Below the pieces are notes generated by a model. It saw only the letters and a list, made by a program, of their open reading frames with translations. It searched no databases and was not told the origin of the DNA. Below are positions 27,863 to 38,724 of a DNA stretch of 64,000 nt, in pieces. The stretch covers positions 1 through 64,000 of the forward strand of contig NZ_VULX01000015.1 of NCBI RefSeq assembly GCF_009696465.1. Direction: 5' to 3'. The DNA is from Inconstantimicrobium porci. Its GTDB lineage: Bacteria; Bacillota; Clostridia; Clostridiales; Clostridiaceae. The stretch's first letter is position 1; the number at the start of each line of letters is the position of its first letter. Both the position numbers and the translations under genes were made by a program.

Positions 27863-30691
27863 TTATTGTTCAAGAAACTTCTTTAAGTATTGTCCAGTAT
27901 ATGACTCTTGTACTTTAACTATTTTTTCTGGTGTTCCTGTTGCTACTATAGTTCCACCCTTATCTCCGCCTTCTGGTCCAAGGTCTATAATATTATCTGC
28001 ACACTTTATCATATCCAAATTATGCTCAATAACTACTACTGTATTACCTGCATCAACAAGTCTTTGAAGAATATAAACAAGTCTATTTACATCATCAACA
28101 TGAAGACCTGTTGTAGGCTCATCAAGAATATATAAAGTCTTTCCTGTGCTTCTCTTTGAAAGTTCATAAGCAAGCTTAATTCTCTGTGCCTCTCCACCTG
28201 AAAGCTGTGTAGACGGTTGGCCAAGTCTTATATATCCAAGTCCAACATCATATAAGGTCTGAATCTTATTCTTTATTCTTGGTATGTTTTCAAAGAACTC
28301 AAGAGCTTCTTCTACTGTCATATTAAGAACATCATCTATATTCTTACCTTTATATTTTACTTCAAGAGTTTCTCTGTTATATCTCTTTCCTTTACATACA
28401 TCACAAGGAACATAAACATCAGAAAGGAATTGCATTTCGATTTTAATAATTCCATCTCCTGAACATGCTTCACATCTACCTCCTTTAACATTAAAACTGA
28501 ATCTTCCCTGCTTATATCCTCTCATCTTTGCTTCTGGTGTTGATGCAAATAATTCTCTAATAATATCAAATGTTCCTGTATATGTAGCAGGATTAGATCT
28601 TGGAGTTCTTCCTATAGGGCTTTGATCAATATTTATCACCTTATCTATATTTTCACAGCCAAGTATTTCTTTATGTCTTCCTGGTATTGCTTTTGTTTTG
28701 CTGACGACTTTTGAAACACCTTTATATAGGATTTCATTTACAAGCGTACTCTTACCAGAACCAGAAACTCCAGTTACAATATTAAATACTCCAAGTGGGA
28801 ATTTTACATTTATATTCTTAAGGTTATTTTCTTTTGCTCCTTTTACAGTTATAAAGTTTCCGTTACCCTTCCTTCTCTTCTTAGGAACTTCAACTTTCTT
28901 TTCTCCTGTAAGATACTGCCCTGTTATAGAGTTTTTACATTTCATTATATCGTCAACAGTACCTGCAGCAATTATTTCACCGCCTCTTTCTCCAGCACCT
29001 GGCCCTATATCAACAATATAATCAGCTTCTTTAATAGTATCATCGTCATGTTCAACAACAACTACTGTATTTCCTATATCTCTAAGATGCTTTAAAGTTG
29101 CTATAAGTTTATCATTATCCCTCTGATGAAGTCCTATACTAGGTTCATCAAGTACATAAAGTACTCCCATAAGCTGAGAACCAATTTGTGTTGCAAGCCT
29201 TATTCTTTGTGATTCCCCTCCTGATAATGTACCAGAGCTTCTTGCTAAATCAAGATATTCAAGTCCAACATCAACCAGGAACTGTAATCTTGAATTTATT
29301 TCTTTAATTATTTGTCTGCTAATAATCTGATTCTTTTCTGAGAATTCTAATGATTTAATAAATTCAAGTTCATCTTTTATAGACATTTGAGTAAATTCAT
29401 TAATATTTTTCCCACCAATTGTTACAGCTAAAGCTTCCGGCTTTAATCTAGCTCCTTTACATTTAGGACATGGATTATCATTCATGTATTGTTCAATTTC
29501 TTGTTTTATGTACTCAGAACCAGTTTCCACATATCTTCTTTTCAATGAATTTATTTCACCATCATATGTATAATTGTATTTTTTCCCAATTCCATCTTTT
29601 ATATAATGTACTTCAACAGCCTCACCATTAGTACCATAAAGAAGTATATCAACAATATTTCTAGGGAGATCTTTGATTGGTGTATTAAGGCTAAAATCGT
29701 ATTTCTCACTTAATGCTGTTAATACTGCATAAGTCCATGAATCTTCTTTAAGTCTGCCATCTCCCCAGGATGAAATTGCTCCCTGCATTATACTCAAATC
29801 TTTATTCGGTATAACAAGATTTTCATCTATCTCCATTAAAGTTCCAAGCCCATCACAATGGTCGCATTTTCCCCAAGGAGAGTTAAATGAGAATAATCTT
29901 GGTGCAATTTCTCCTATACTTATACCACAGTCAGGACATGCAAAATTTTCACTAAATAAAGTGTCACCCTTACCTATAACATTAATAATTACAAGACCTT
30001 CGCCAAGCTTTAAAGCCGCTTCTATTGAATCAGTAAGCCTTACTTCTATACCCTCTTTAACTACAAGTCTATCTATAACTACTTCTATGTTATGCTTTTT
30101 ATTCTTTTCAAGTGTAACTTCTTCCTCAGTAAGGTCGTAAATCTCACCATCTATTCTTGCTCTTACATATCCGCTTTTCTTAATATGCTCAAGTGTCTTT
30201 TCCTGAGTTCCTTTTTTACCTCTTACAATAGGAGACATTATCTGAAACTTAGTCTTTTCATCTAGCTGCATCACTCTGTCAACAATCTGATCAACTGACT
30301 GCTGTGATATCTCCTTGCCGCATTTTGGACAATGTGGAGTACCAACTCTTGCATAAAGAAGTCTTAAATAATCATATATTTCTGTTACAGTACCTACTGT
30401 TGATCTTGGGTTCCTGCTTGTTGTCTTTTGTTCAATTGATACTGCTGGTGATAATCCTTCGATATACTCAACGTCTGGTTTATTCATTTGTCCAAGGAAC
30501 TGTCTAGCATAAGCACTAATAGACTCCATATATCTTCTTTGTCCTTCAGCATATAATGTATCAAATGCTAATGAAGATTTTCCTGAACCTGAAAGTCCTG
30601 TAAATACTACAAGCTTATTTCTTGGTATCTCAACACTTACATTCTTTAAGTTATGTACTTTCGCACCTTTTATAACAATTTTATCATTCAT
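27863..30691 (-). CDS. uvrA: UvrABC excinuclease subunit A
   Basis: Damage-recognition ATPase of nucleotide excision repair. Two ABC modules: Walker [15 protein letters not shown] near residue 32 with signature [13 protein letters not shown] near 485, and [13 protein letters not shown] near 636 with [12 protein letters not shown] near 825. Zinc-binding cysteine pairs CPKCG, CPDCG/CDHCDG and CEACSGDG...CDVCKG are intact. The 942-residue length is standard. Its ATG overlaps the uvrB stop by one base, making a uvrBA operon. Confidence 0.98.
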   Translation of the reverse strand: MNDKIVIKGAKVHNLKNVSVEIPRNKLVVFTGLSGSGKSSLAFDTLYAEGQRRYMESISAYARQFLGQMNKPDVEYIEGLSPAVSIEQKTTSRNPRSTVGTVTEIYDYLRLLYARVGTPHCPKCGKEISQQSVDQIVDRVMQLDEKTKFQIMSPIVRGKKGTQEKTLEHIKKSGYVRARIDGEIYDLTEEEVTLEKNKKHNIEVVIDRLVVKEGIEVRLTDSIEAALKLGEGLVIINVIGKGDTLFSENFACPDCGISIGEIAPRLFSFNSPWGKCDHCDGLGTLMEIDENLVIPNKDLSIMQGAISSWGDGRLKEDSWTYAVLTALSEKYDFSLNTPIKDLPRNIVDILLYGTNGEAVEVHYIKDGIGKKYNYTYDGEINSLKRRYVETGSEYIKQEIEQYMNDNPCPKCKGARLKPEALAVTIGGKNINEFTQMSIKDELEFIKSLEFSEKNQIISRQIIKEINSRLQFLVDVGLEYLDLARSSGTLSGGESQRIRLATQIGSQLMGVLYVLDEPSIGLHQRDNDKLIATLKHLRDIGNTVVVVEHDDDTIKEADYIVDIGPGAGERGGEIIAAGTVDDIMKCKNSITGQYLTGEKKVEVPKKRRKGNGNFITVKGAKENNLKNINVKFPLGVFNIVTGVSGSGKSTLVNEILYKGVSKVVSKTKAIPGRHKEILGCENIDKVINIDQSPIGRTPRSNPATYTGTFDIIRELFASTPEAKMRGYKQGRFSFNVKGGRCEACSGDGIIKIEMQFLSDVYVPCDVCKGKRYNRETLEVKYKGKNIDDVLNMTVEEALEFFENIPRIKNKIQTLYDVGLGYIRLGQPSTQLSGGEAQRIKLAYELSKRSTGKTLYILDEPTTGLHVDDVNRLVYILQRLVDAGNTVVVIEHNLDMIKCADNIIDLGPEGGDKGGTIVATGTPEKIVKVQESYTGQYLKKFLEQ

Positions 30692-32670
30692 TATTTTTCC
30701 CCCTTCTCTTTTAATTTCTGAATTTCATCTCTAAGTTCGGCTGCTCTTTCAAATTGAAGATTCTTAGCAGCATCTTTCATTTCATTTTCAAGTTTCTTAA
30801 TCATCTTTTTAATATCTTTAACTGGTAGTTTTTCTTCAGTTGCAATATTATATTCTTCTTTATCTTCCGCAACTGTAGTAATTTCTATAACCTCTCTGAC
30901 ATCTTTAATAATTGTCTGAGGTGTTATACCATTCTTTTCGTTATACTCAATTTGTATTTTTCTTCTTCTATTTGTTTCAGATATAGCTTTATCCATAGAT
31001 TTTGTTATAGTATCAGCATACATTATTACCCTGCTTTCAGAGTTTCTTGCAGCTCTACCTATTGTTTGTATAAGTGATGTCTCTGATCTTAAGAAACCTT
31101 CTTTATCAGCATCAAGTATTGCTACAAGTGCTACTTCTGGAATATCAAGCCCTTCTCTTAAAAGATTGATTCCTACCAGTACATCATCTTCTCCAAGTCT
31201 TAATGATCTTATTATCTTCATTCTTTCTATAGTGTCTATATCTGAATGCATATAAGTTGCCTTTACGCCTAAATCCTTAAGATATTTTGTTAGATCCTCT
31301 GCCATTCTCTTTGTAAGTGTTGTAATCAACACCCTGAATCCTTTCTTTATAGTTTTCTGTATTTCACCATAAAGATCATCAATCTGGCCTTCTACTGGTC
31401 TAACTTCTATCTGTGGATCAAGAAGCCCTGTTGGTCTTATTATCTGCTCAGCAACATTTTCTGACCTTTCAAGTTCGTAATCCCCAGGCGTAGCAGAAAC
31501 AAATATAACCTGGTTTATCTTCTTCTCGAATTCATCAAACTTCAATGGCCTGTTATCATATGCACAAGGAAGTCTGAATCCATATTGAACAAGCGAGTCT
31601 TTTCTTGATCTGTCGCCGCCATACATAGCTCTGACCTGTGGCAGAGTAACATGACTTTCGTCAATAAATAACAAATAATCTGCCGGGAAATAATCTATAA
31701 GAGTTTCTGGTGGAGTTCCAGGTGCTCTTCCATCAAATATTCTTGAGTAATTTTCAACACCAGGACAATATCCTACTTCCCTTATCATTTCAATATCATA
31801 ATTTGTTCTCTGTTTTAATCTCTGTGCTTCTAGAAGTTTTCCTTCAGCATTAAGTTCCTTTAGTCTGTCTTCAAGTTCATCTTCTATAATTCTGATAGAT
31901 TTATCTATCTTTTCTGCTGATGTTGCAAAGTGGGAAGCTGGGAATATAGATACATGCGTTCTGCTTCCTAAAATCTTACCAGTAAGAACATCAAACTCCT
32001 TTATCTTATCTATTTCATCACCAAAAAACTCAATTCTTATTCCAGTATTAGATTTTGATGCGGGTATAACATCAAGAGAATCTCCTCTTACTCTAAAAGT
32101 TCCTCTTGAAAAATCAATATCATTTCTTTCATAATGAATATCTACAAGTTTCCTCATTATTTCATTTCTGTCTATTTCCATTCCTTCCCTTAAAGAAACA
32201 GTCAATTTCTTATATTCTTCAGGATTACCTAGTCCATAAATGCATGATACAGATGCAACTATAATTACATCACGTCTTTCAAGCAGTGCTGATGTAGCAG
32301 AGTGACGAAGCTTATCTATTTCATCATTTATTGATGCATCTTTCTCTATAAATGTATCAGTCTGAGGAACATAAGCTTCAGGCTGGTAATAATCGTAATA
32401 AGAAACAAAATATTCAACTATTGCATCAGGAAAGAACTCTCTGAATTCACTACACAATTGTGCTGCAAGAGTTTTATTATGAGCTAAAACAAGTGTTGGT
32501 TTTTGAACTCTTTCTATAATATTAGCCATTGTGAAAGTCTTACCTGAACCAGTAACTCCTAAAAGTGTCTGACACCTTTCTCCCTTTTCAATACCTTCAA
32601 CAAGACTATTAATAGCTTCAGGCTGATCACCTGTAGGTTTAAATTTTGACACTATTTTTAATTTACCCAT
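30691..32670 (-). CDS. uvrB: UvrABC excinuclease subunit B
   Basis: Helicase-like damage-verification subunit. The 659-residue protein has Walker [17 protein letters not shown], the beta-hairpin region [23 protein letters not shown] split across the fold, DESH motif II ([12 protein letters not shown]), motif [11 protein letters not shown], and a C-terminal UVR domain ([23 protein letters not shown]) that binds UvrC. RBS AGGAGG is six bases or so upstream of the ATG. No LexA-type box was obvious in the short upstream region, but I could not search systematically. Confidence 0.98.
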   Translation of the reverse strand: MGKLKIVSKFKPTGDQPEAINSLVEGIEKGERCQTLLGVTGSGKTFTMANIIERVQKPTLVLAHNKTLAAQLCSEFREFFPDAIVEYFVSYYDYYQPEAYVPQTDTFIEKDASINDEIDKLRHSATSALLERRDVIIVASVSCIYGLGNPEEYKKLTVSLREGMEIDRNEIMRKLVDIHYERNDIDFSRGTFRVRGDSLDVIPASKSNTGIRIEFFGDEIDKIKEFDVLTGKILGSRTHVSIFPASHFATSAEKIDKSIRIIEDELEDRLKELNAEGKLLEAQRLKQRTNYDIEMIREVGYCPGVENYSRIFDGRAPGTPPETLIDYFPADYLLFIDESHVTLPQVRAMYGGDRSRKDSLVQYGFRLPCAYDNRPLKFDEFEKKINQVIFVSATPGDYELERSENVAEQIIRPTGLLDPQIEVRPVEGQIDDLYGEIQKTIKKGFRVLITTLTKRMAEDLTKYLKDLGVKATYMHSDIDTIERMKIIRSLRLGEDDVLVGINLLREGLDIPEVALVAILDADKEGFLRSETSLIQTIGRAARNSESRVIMYADTITKSMDKAISETNRRRKIQIEYNEKNGITPQTIIKDVREVIEITTVAEDKEEYNIATEEKLPVKDIKKMIKKLENEMKDAAKNLQFERAAELRDEIQKLKEKGEK

Positions 32671-32806
32671 AAAAACCTCCTTATTCGCCTAACCAAATGT
32701 ATGTTCTCATTATACTCTTTTGGTCATATATAATCAACGTCCTCTTTTACATAATATCTACTTTTTTAACATTGATCAATGATCATTACCTTTTTGTATT
32801 CTTTCC

Positions 32807-32859
32807 AAAAAAACAAGACGGTAGACAGTTCAAATCTTTACTTCTGTCCCCCGCCTTGT
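32807..32859 (-). terminator. terminator after the PDZ/MinJ-like gene
   Basis: On the minus strand ACAAGGCGGGGGACAG and CTGTCTACCGTCTTGT pair with small bulges around a 15-base loop, then TTTTTTT. It separates the ctp-minJ-like transcript from uvrBA. Confidence 0.75.
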
Positions 32860-32870
32860 ATTTATATAGT

Positions 32871-34139
32871 TTAGTGATTTTCTTTTTTCTTTTTACTTAA
32901 TATCTCTTGAAAACTGTCTTTTTTTGCTGAAATAATATTATTTAATTCCACAGCTTTGGGAACTACCACTATCCCAAATCTTCTTCCATTAAGATTATCA
33001 CAGCTGATAGTTTTTATTTCGCCATTAATACTTCTGATTAAGAAGTCCATTTTTATATATCTCTTTCTCAGAGTTGCAAAAAGACTTTTTTCATTATCAA
33101 CTATTTCACCGTTAATTTCTAAAATTTTATCTCCACTTTTAATCCCAATCTTCTCAGCAGGTGAATCCCTCATAACATCAAGAATACATATTCCATCATC
33201 GCTTACATAGATATAATCTTTTTTCGCTTCTATTACTCTCTGAATATATAACATAAATTCATGAGCAACAGGCGCAAAAATAATTACTGCAATCTGAGAA
33301 ATAATATTTATTTCACCAAATTGAGCGACTCCAGTAAGCACCAATCCATATATCAGTATACATATACCTGAAAACCTTGTTTTTTGTTTTTTATTCATTT
33401 TAAAAGTATAAGATGAATAACCAATAACACCATATAAGGTCATCATCTGTATAGCTGCTGTTGTCAATACCGTGTACATAATTCCATGCTGTATTAAAGG
33501 CCACCAACCAGGCCAACTTGTAAGTTTAACTGAAAAATCAGCATTTCCACTCATTATTATAATCAGAGCTACAGGCAGAGGCCAGTACCTTTTCAAGGCA
33601 AACCCTCCTGCAACATTGCCATCCTTACTTGTAAAAACCGGCATTGCTCCCTTAGCGCCATCAAACATAACAAGAAAACCTTCTAAAACATGCATAATAC
33701 CAACAAAAGTCATAAGTGAAACTATATTTATACTTATAGGTATTTCACTCATGGTATCTTTATAAAAGATATTTATAATCACAGATACAAAACCCAGTAT
33801 AGAAGCTGAATAAGAAAAGCAGAAAAATCTCGGATTATAAAGCATCAGTATTATGGATATTATGAACAATATCCATATGCCTGAATTCCCATCAAACGCC
33901 ACACCTAAATATGCCAGTATAGAGCTTCCTATTGAACCAAATACAATTCCAATCACCATCTGTGATAACGTAAGCTCTAATGGAGAATGTATATATTCTC
34001 CCATAATCATTTTCTGCATTAAACTTATTTTTTTATTCTTAGCATATAAAATAATACTTAAAACTACAAGCATTATAACTGAACCAGGTTCTGTAACTGC
34101 AGCAGCTATGGATTTTAAAATATATCTTGATAAATCCAT
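32871..34139 (-). CDS. MinJ/YvjD-like membrane protein with C-terminal PDZ domain
   Basis: A 422-residue protein with about eight membrane helices in residues 10-310, then a cytosolic-side PDZ domain (DGICILDVMRDSPAEKIGIKSGDKILEINGEIVDNEKSLFATL..., about 315-390). In B. subtilis the gene after ftsE-ftsX-ctpB is minJ, which links DivIVA to MinD at division sites; the same order here suggests orthology. Sequence alone only supports a polytopic PDZ protein. It follows ctp by 15 bases. Confidence 0.75.
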   Translation of the reverse strand: MDLSRYILKSIAAAVTEPGSVIMLVVLSIILYAKNKKISLMQKMIMGEYIHSPLELTLSQMVIGIVFGSIGSSILAYLGVAFDGNSGIWILFIISIILMLYNPRFFCFSYSASILGFVSVIINIFYKDTMSEIPISINIVSLMTFVGIMHVLEGFLVMFDGAKGAMPVFTSKDGNVAGGFALKRYWPLPVALIIIMSGNADFSVKLTSWPGWWPLIQHGIMYTVLTTAAIQMMTLYGVIGYSSYTFKMNKKQKTRFSGICILIYGLVLTGVAQFGEINIISQIAVIIFAPVAHEFMLYIQRVIEAKKDYIYVSDDGICILDVMRDSPAEKIGIKSGDKILEINGEIVDNEKSLFATLRKRYIKMDFLIRSINGEIKTISCDNLNGRRFGIVVVPKAVELNNIISAKKDSFQEILSKKKKENH

Positions 34140-34154
34140 AACCTATTTTTCCTC

Positions 34155-35402
34155 CTATTTTGTTTTCTCCTCAATTAACTCTAAAGCCTTTTTAAACTGA
34201 GGATCTTTACTTCTATCATATTTCTTTCCAATAAGTTCCTTAGGGTATTCCACTGTTACATCAGGCTGTATACCTTTTTTATGAATATTAATACCTAAAG
34301 GACTATAATATTTTGATATTGTCATCTTTAATGCTGAACCATTTGTTTTATTCTCAAAAGTTGTCTGAACAATACCCTTTCCAAATGTCTTTACTCCTAC
34401 AAAAGTAGCTGCCTTATAATCTCTAAGTGCTCCTGAAACAACTTCTGATGCACTTGCAGAATTACCATTAACTAGTACTACAAGCGGCATTCCTATTGCA
34501 TCACCGCCTTTCGAGAAACTTTCTTGCTTATTTTTATATTTATCTATTGTAGACACTACTAGTTTGTCTTTTTGTATGAAATTTGATACAAGATCTACGC
34601 TGACATTTAAATATCCACCACCATTATCTCTTAAATCCATTATCAACCCCTTCATACCTTTAAGTTTAAGCTCTTTAAGCTTTGCATTAAAATCTTTTGC
34701 TGTATTAAGCTCAAAGCCAGACACACTTATATAACCTATATTATTATTCAGCATCTCACCTTCTACAGAAGGATTGATTATCTGCCCACGCACAACATCT
34801 ATATTAAAAGTCTTACTGTTTCTTTCAATAGTAAGTGTCACTTTCTCTCCAGGTTTTCCCTTCATAACAGATATAGCTTTTTCTTTATCTTTTTCTTCTC
34901 CACTATACTCTTTGCCATTAACTTTTATAATGTAATCGCCAGCTTTTATTCCTGCCTTTTCTGCAGGAGATCCCTTTATAGGTTCAGCAACATAAATCTT
35001 GTTATTTTTTGTTGAAATTCTTATTCCTATTCCAACAAAACTTCCATCAACCTCTTCCTTATACTGTTTATATTCATCTTTGTTCATATAATAAGTATAC
35101 TTATCATCAAGTGCTGCTGTCATGCCTTTTATAGCACCTTCAACAAGTTTTGAATCATCAATATCGCCATCAAACCTTTTTATTAATGTTTCCCTTACTG
35201 CAAACAATTCTTTATATTTACCTATATCTTTTATCTGACTAAATTCCTTTGCAAACTGTGTACTGCTGATCCATGGCATTATCTTGTTGAAACTCAGCAT
35301 ACCACCAGCAAAAAAAGATGCCACATTAGTAATGACAAATAGCAGAACTATAAATACTACTTTTGTAACTTTACCTTTTGGTGACTTTTTATCGTTCTCC
35401 AT
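34155..35402 (-). CDS. S41 C-terminal processing protease (CtpA/CtpB type)
   Basis: Exported serine protease, 415 residues, with one N-terminal membrane anchor (about 12-35). A PDZ domain (GIGIRISTKNNKIYVAEPIKGSPAEKAGIKAGDYIIKVNG, about 115-190) precedes the S41 domain with DLRDNGGGYLNVSVDL, the catalytic serine in NGNSASASEVVSGAL and lysine in GVKTFGKGIVQT. In B. subtilis CtpB cuts SpoIVFA during sporulation and is likewise next to ftsX, so that role is plausible here. Confidence 0.93.
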   Translation of the reverse strand: MENDKKSPKGKVTKVVFIVLLFVITNVASFFAGGMLSFNKIMPWISSTQFAKEFSQIKDIGKYKELFAVRETLIKRFDGDIDDSKLVEGAIKGMTAALDDKYTYYMNKDEYKQYKEEVDGSFVGIGIRISTKNNKIYVAEPIKGSPAEKAGIKAGDYIIKVNGKEYSGEEKDKEKAISVMKGKPGEKVTLTIERNSKTFNIDVVRGQIINPSVEGEMLNNNIGYISVSGFELNTAKDFNAKLKELKLKGMKGLIMDLRDNGGGYLNVSVDLVSNFIQKDKLVVSTIDKYKNKQESFSKGGDAIGMPLVVLVNGNSASASEVVSGALRDYKAATFVGVKTFGKGIVQTTFENKTNGSALKMTISKYYSPLGINIHKKGIQPDVTVEYPKELIGKKYDRSKDPQFKKALELIEEKTK

Positions 35403-35458
35403 ATAAACCTTACTTCCCTTCTATAAAAATGTGCTAATTCCATTAATATAATCACAAT

Positions 35459-35543
35459 AGATTAGAACTAAGAGAGCAGAGAATCGGATTAAACTCCTTA
35501 AGGGAGTTTCGATATAAAGAGACAAATCCCCATTCTCTAATCT
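35459..35543. repeat. MITE-like intergenic repeat, copy 2
   Basis: This 85-bp unit starts AGATTAGAAC (35459-35468), ends TCTCTAATCT (35534-35543) and has a central hairpin AAACTCCTTAAGGGAGTTT (35491-35509). It shares ends, hairpin and a GCAGAGA segment (in opposite orientation) with the unit at 27756-27852. It sits in the ftsX-ctp gap. Confidence 0.55.
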
Positions 35544-35636
35544 CTGATTTCAAATCTCCGATCTTTTTAATCTTGCCACTTATCTAAAATGATATAACAT
35601 TTATCAATAATTTTGTAACAATTTCTATACTATGAT

Positions 35637-35669
35637 AAAAGACAAATATTCCGAAAAATATTTGCCTTT
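35637..35669 (-). terminator. ftsEX terminator
   Basis: AAAGACAAATATT and AATATTTGCCTTT pair almost fully around CCGAA, 28 bases after the ftsX stop on the minus strand, followed by TTTTATCAT. Confidence 0.7.
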
Positions 35670-35697
35670 CTATCGTTTATTTTATAAAATTCATCAA

Positions 35698-36591
35698 CTA
35701 CACTGCTAGGAATTTTCTTAATGCTATAACACTACCAAATACACCAATTACTATTCCAGCTAATCCAAACTGCCAAGACATTGTAGTTAACATATAAGTA
35801 GGCTTAATTATTTGAACAGATATAAACTGAGTAGCTATTTTTCCATATAACCACTTATATGATCCATATAATACTAGTTCAGAAATAACTGCACCAACAA
35901 GTCCAATTATTATACCTTCTATAATAAAAGGCCATCTAATAAACCAGTCTGTAGCACCAACAAACTTCATTATACCTATTTCTCTTCTTCTTGAGAAAAC
36001 TGTAAGCTTGATAGTATTTACTATTAAGAAAACTGATATAAATGCTAATATTGCAAATAACACAACTATTACCCATCTTATTGTTTTTGCAATTCTAGAT
36101 ATCGTATTTACTATTTCCTGATCATTTCCAATAGATTCAACACCATCTGCTTTTTCAAAATTCTTAACTATGTTTTTAGCATCACCTGGTGAATTTAATT
36201 TTACTATGTAAGATGATGGTAATGGATTTTTAGTTGCATCTTCATATCCTTCAAGTACACTTGAATATTCTCCAAGCTGCTTCTTTGCATTTTGAAGTGC
36301 CTGTTCTTTTGATTCAAATACGACTTCCTTTACTCCTGTTGAACTTGAAAGTTTTTCTCTAAGCTGATTTTTTTCAGTTATTGAAATATCTTTATTCATA
36401 TAAACTTTAACTTCAATCTTATCTTCTACACTCTTAACTCCGCTATCAATATTTAATCCAATCAAAAGAAATATACCGAAAACAAAAAGTGTTGCAAATA
36501 TTGTTATAATAGATGCCAAACTCATTGTCTTATTTCTTTTTAGACTTTTAAACGCATCACCTAAAAAATAACTAAATATACTCATTCTCAT
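35698..36591 (-). CDS. ftsX: cell division ABC-like permease FtsX
   Basis: Membrane partner of FtsE; together they transmit a cytosolic ATPase signal to cell-wall hydrolases outside the cell. The 297 residues have four membrane helices (about 23-45, 170-194, 215-240, 266-290) and a large extracellular loop between the first two, which contacts the coiled coil of the hydrolase. The motif REIGIMKFVGATDWFIRWPF is typical. The start overlaps ftsE by 20 bases; AAGG lies seven bases upstream. The two NlpC/P60 proteins at 57-60 kb are possible targets. Confidence 0.95.
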   Translation of the reverse strand: MRMSIFSYFLGDAFKSLKRNKTMSLASIITIFATLFVFGIFLLIGLNIDSGVKSVEDKIEVKVYMNKDISITEKNQLREKLSSSTGVKEVVFESKEQALQNAKKQLGEYSSVLEGYEDATKNPLPSSYIVKLNSPGDAKNIVKNFEKADGVESIGNDQEIVNTISRIAKTIRWVIVVLFAILAFISVFLIVNTIKLTVFSRRREIGIMKFVGATDWFIRWPFIIEGIIIGLVGAVISELVLYGSYKWLYGKIATQFISVQIIKPTYMLTTMSWQFGLAGIVIGVFGSVIALRKFLAV

Positions 36592-37267
36592 GTTCGTACC
36601 TTCCCTTTTCTTCGTCTCTGGCTATTTCTCCCTTTTCTATAGCAATAACTCTCTTCTTCATTGTATTAACAATATCCTTAGCATGAGTTGCCATTAGGAT
36701 TGTAGTACCAGCCTTATTTATATCACTTATTAATGCCATTATTTCTTTTGCAGTATCAGGGTCAAGATTTCCTGTAGGCTCATCTGCAATTAAGACCTGA
36801 GGATTATTAACAAGTGCTCTTGCTATTGATACTCTCTGTTGCTCTCCTCCTGAAAGCTCATTAGGGAACATCTTATATTTATGTGATAACCCTACCAATG
36901 CTAATACCATTGGCACTCTCTTTCTTATTTCTTTGGCTGATGCACCAACTACTCTCATTGCAAACGCAACATTTTCATACACATTAAGTGTCTGAATAAG
37001 TCTGAAGTCCTGAAATACCATACCTATTTTTCTTCTATAATATGGAATCTCATTTCTCTTAAGCTTTTCAAGCTTAGTGCCATTAACTACTATACTTCCT
37101 TCGCTAGGTTCTACCTCTTTTAAAAGCATTTTAATAAAAGTAGATTTTCCAGCTCCACTCGGTCCAACTAGGAACACAAATTCGCCTCTTTCAATAACAA
37201 CATTTATATCATTTAATGCTTTTACATTATTGTCATAGACTTTGCTGACACCTCTAAATTCTATCAT
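36572..37267 (-). CDS. ftsE: cell division ATP-binding protein FtsE
   Basis: ABC ATPase paired with FtsX. Walker A GPSGAGKSTFIKMLL near residue 36, Q-loop VFQDFRLIQTLNVYENVAF, signature LSGGEQQRVSIARALVNNP near 138, Walker B VLIADEPTGNLD and the H-loop MATH. At 231 residues it is the standard size. It is the first gene of the ftsEX operon; 150 AT-rich bases separate it from the YitT-family gene. Confidence 0.96.
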   Translation of the reverse strand: MIEFRGVSKVYDNNVKALNDINVVIERGEFVFLVGPSGAGKSTFIKMLLKEVEPSEGSIVVNGTKLEKLKRNEIPYYRRKIGMVFQDFRLIQTLNVYENVAFAMRVVGASAKEIRKRVPMVLALVGLSHKYKMFPNELSGGEQQRVSIARALVNNPQVLIADEPTGNLDPDTAKEIMALISDINKAGTTILMATHAKDIVNTMKKRVIAIEKGEIARDEEKGRYEHENEYI

Positions 37268-37418
37268 TCACTATACTCTCCTTAAATATTTTGTTTCACA
37301 TATACGTGTTTATATACTTTATAATTATACCATAACATGTATATCAATAAAATTTTAATTTTTTAATAGTTTATTAATTTTACCTTTTATGCTTGCTATA
37401 AAAATTATATCCTCAATA

Positions 37419-38273
37419 TTAAATTGCTTTCAAATCCATGAATCCTTCGCCGAGAACTTCATGTACTTCGTTAACTGTAATAAATGCATTTGTATCTTCT
37501 TCTTTTAGAAATTCTCTTAGCCTTATAAATTCATTTCTTCCAAGAATAGCATAAACAATCATCATATCCTTGTTACTGTATGCTCCAACCCCCTTTAAAA
37601 AAGTACATCCTCTTCCTAATTCATTCATTATGAATTCGCTGATTTCTTTGCCCTTAACACTAACAATTTTCACTTCTTTAACTGTATTAATACCTTCAAT
37701 AAGTCTGTCTATAGTTATACCTAGCCCTATAACTGAGACAAGTGCATATAGTCCTATATCAAGACCAAATGTAACAGCAGCAGCCAATGTGATAATCATA
37801 TCAACTATAAGGAGTGACTTTCCAATTGCTATATGAAAAAACTTATTAAGTATTTTTGCAAGTATATCCGTACCTCCTGTAGAAGCATTGTAATTAAATA
37901 CAATAGCCATACCTACTGCAGATACAAGTGTTCCAAAAACAGTTGCTAAAATCAAATCACTTGTCAAAGCAAATGGCTTAAAGAACTTTTCTATAATCCA
38001 CATAACAAGTGAAAGTCCATATGATGCATAAATTGTCTTTGCTCCAAAATTCCCACCGATAACAATAAACGCAACAACAAATAACACTATATTAACTATC
38101 ATTACTATCATCCCATTTGAAATAAAAGGAAAATAGTGATTGATAACTATCGCAAGCCCAGTAACTCCGCCTGCAGCCAGATTATTAGGAGCAAGTAAAT
38201 ACTCAAATGCCAATGCAACGAGTATTATTCCGAATGTAATAAATATATATTCTTTAATTTCTTTTCTACCCAT
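37419..38273 (-). CDS. YitT-family membrane protein with DUF2179 domain
   Basis: A 284-residue protein with about five or six membrane helices in the first 195 residues (opening MGRKEIKEYIFITFGIILVAL; conserved LAAGGVTGLAIVINHY and NASTGGTDILAKILNK) and a C-terminal ferredoxin-like DUF2179 domain (VKGKEISEFIMNELGRGCTFLKGVGAYS). These proteins are common in Firmicutes in several copies; a transport or signalling role has been suggested but the substrate is unknown. It appears to be a single-gene unit. Confidence 0.88.
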   Translation of the reverse strand: MGRKEIKEYIFITFGIILVALAFEYLLAPNNLAAGGVTGLAIVINHYFPFISNGMIVMIVNIVLFVVAFIVIGGNFGAKTIYASYGLSLVMWIIEKFFKPFALTSDLILATVFGTLVSAVGMAIVFNYNASTGGTDILAKILNKFFHIAIGKSLLIVDMIITLAAAVTFGLDIGLYALVSVIGLGITIDRLIEGINTVKEVKIVSVKGKEISEFIMNELGRGCTFLKGVGAYSNKDMMIVYAILGRNEFIRLREFLKEEDTNAFITVNEVHEVLGEGFMDLKAI

Positions 38274-38663
38274 AATAAAAAATCTCCTTTTTAAAAAAAT
38301 TCTATTTTATTTTTCCACTATTTTCTCCAATTTATTTTATACAAAAACTTCATGTCTTGTAAAGGATCATCAAAGAATTTAAGAGTAAACCAAAGGCCGA
38401 TATTTTTCTTTCGAGAATACAAGCCTACGCTAAGATTAGCTAATATGCATCTTCGCTTACATAATTAAATACTACTATATCTAATTTATATAGTTACAAT
38501 TTTATATGAAATTATGCCCAGTAATTTCACAGGAGGCTTGGAGGATCTGCCTCCATTAAATTCAGAAATTCATAAGCACAACGATATGAATTTCCTCCTT
38601 CATTGATCATCGATCATTGATTATTTTCTATAATAATCTTTAGAATTCAAATTCACTCTATAG
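38274..38663. other. long intergenic region with repeat elements
   Basis: About 390 bases lacking a gene. It includes the modular repeat at 38532-38593 (listed separately), a palindromic TCATTGATCATCGATCATTGA at about 38602-38622, which resembles ATTGATCAATGATCAT at 32771-32786, and a plus-strand stretch near 38380-38470 with no coding signal. Confidence 0.4.
38532..38593 (-). repeat. modular hairpin repeat, copy A
   Basis: Read on the minus strand it consists of AAATTCAT-loop-ATGAATTT, then CTGAATTTAATGGAGG, then TCCTCCAAGCCTCC. The unit at 45614-45674 on the plus strand has the same order and spacing with about 70-75% visible identity outside the loop. Both lie between genes. Confidence 0.55.
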
Positions 38664-38701
38664 AAAAAATCTCCACAAATATATTGCTGTGGAGATTTTT
38701 T
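38664..38701 (-). terminator. transketolase operon terminator
   Basis: AAAAAATCTCCACA and TGTGGAGATTTTTT form a long perfect stem around a ten-base loop, 24 bases after the stop of the C-terminal transketolase gene. Confidence 0.85.
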
Positions 38702-38724
38702 AAGTAGCAATTACTAATATTTTA

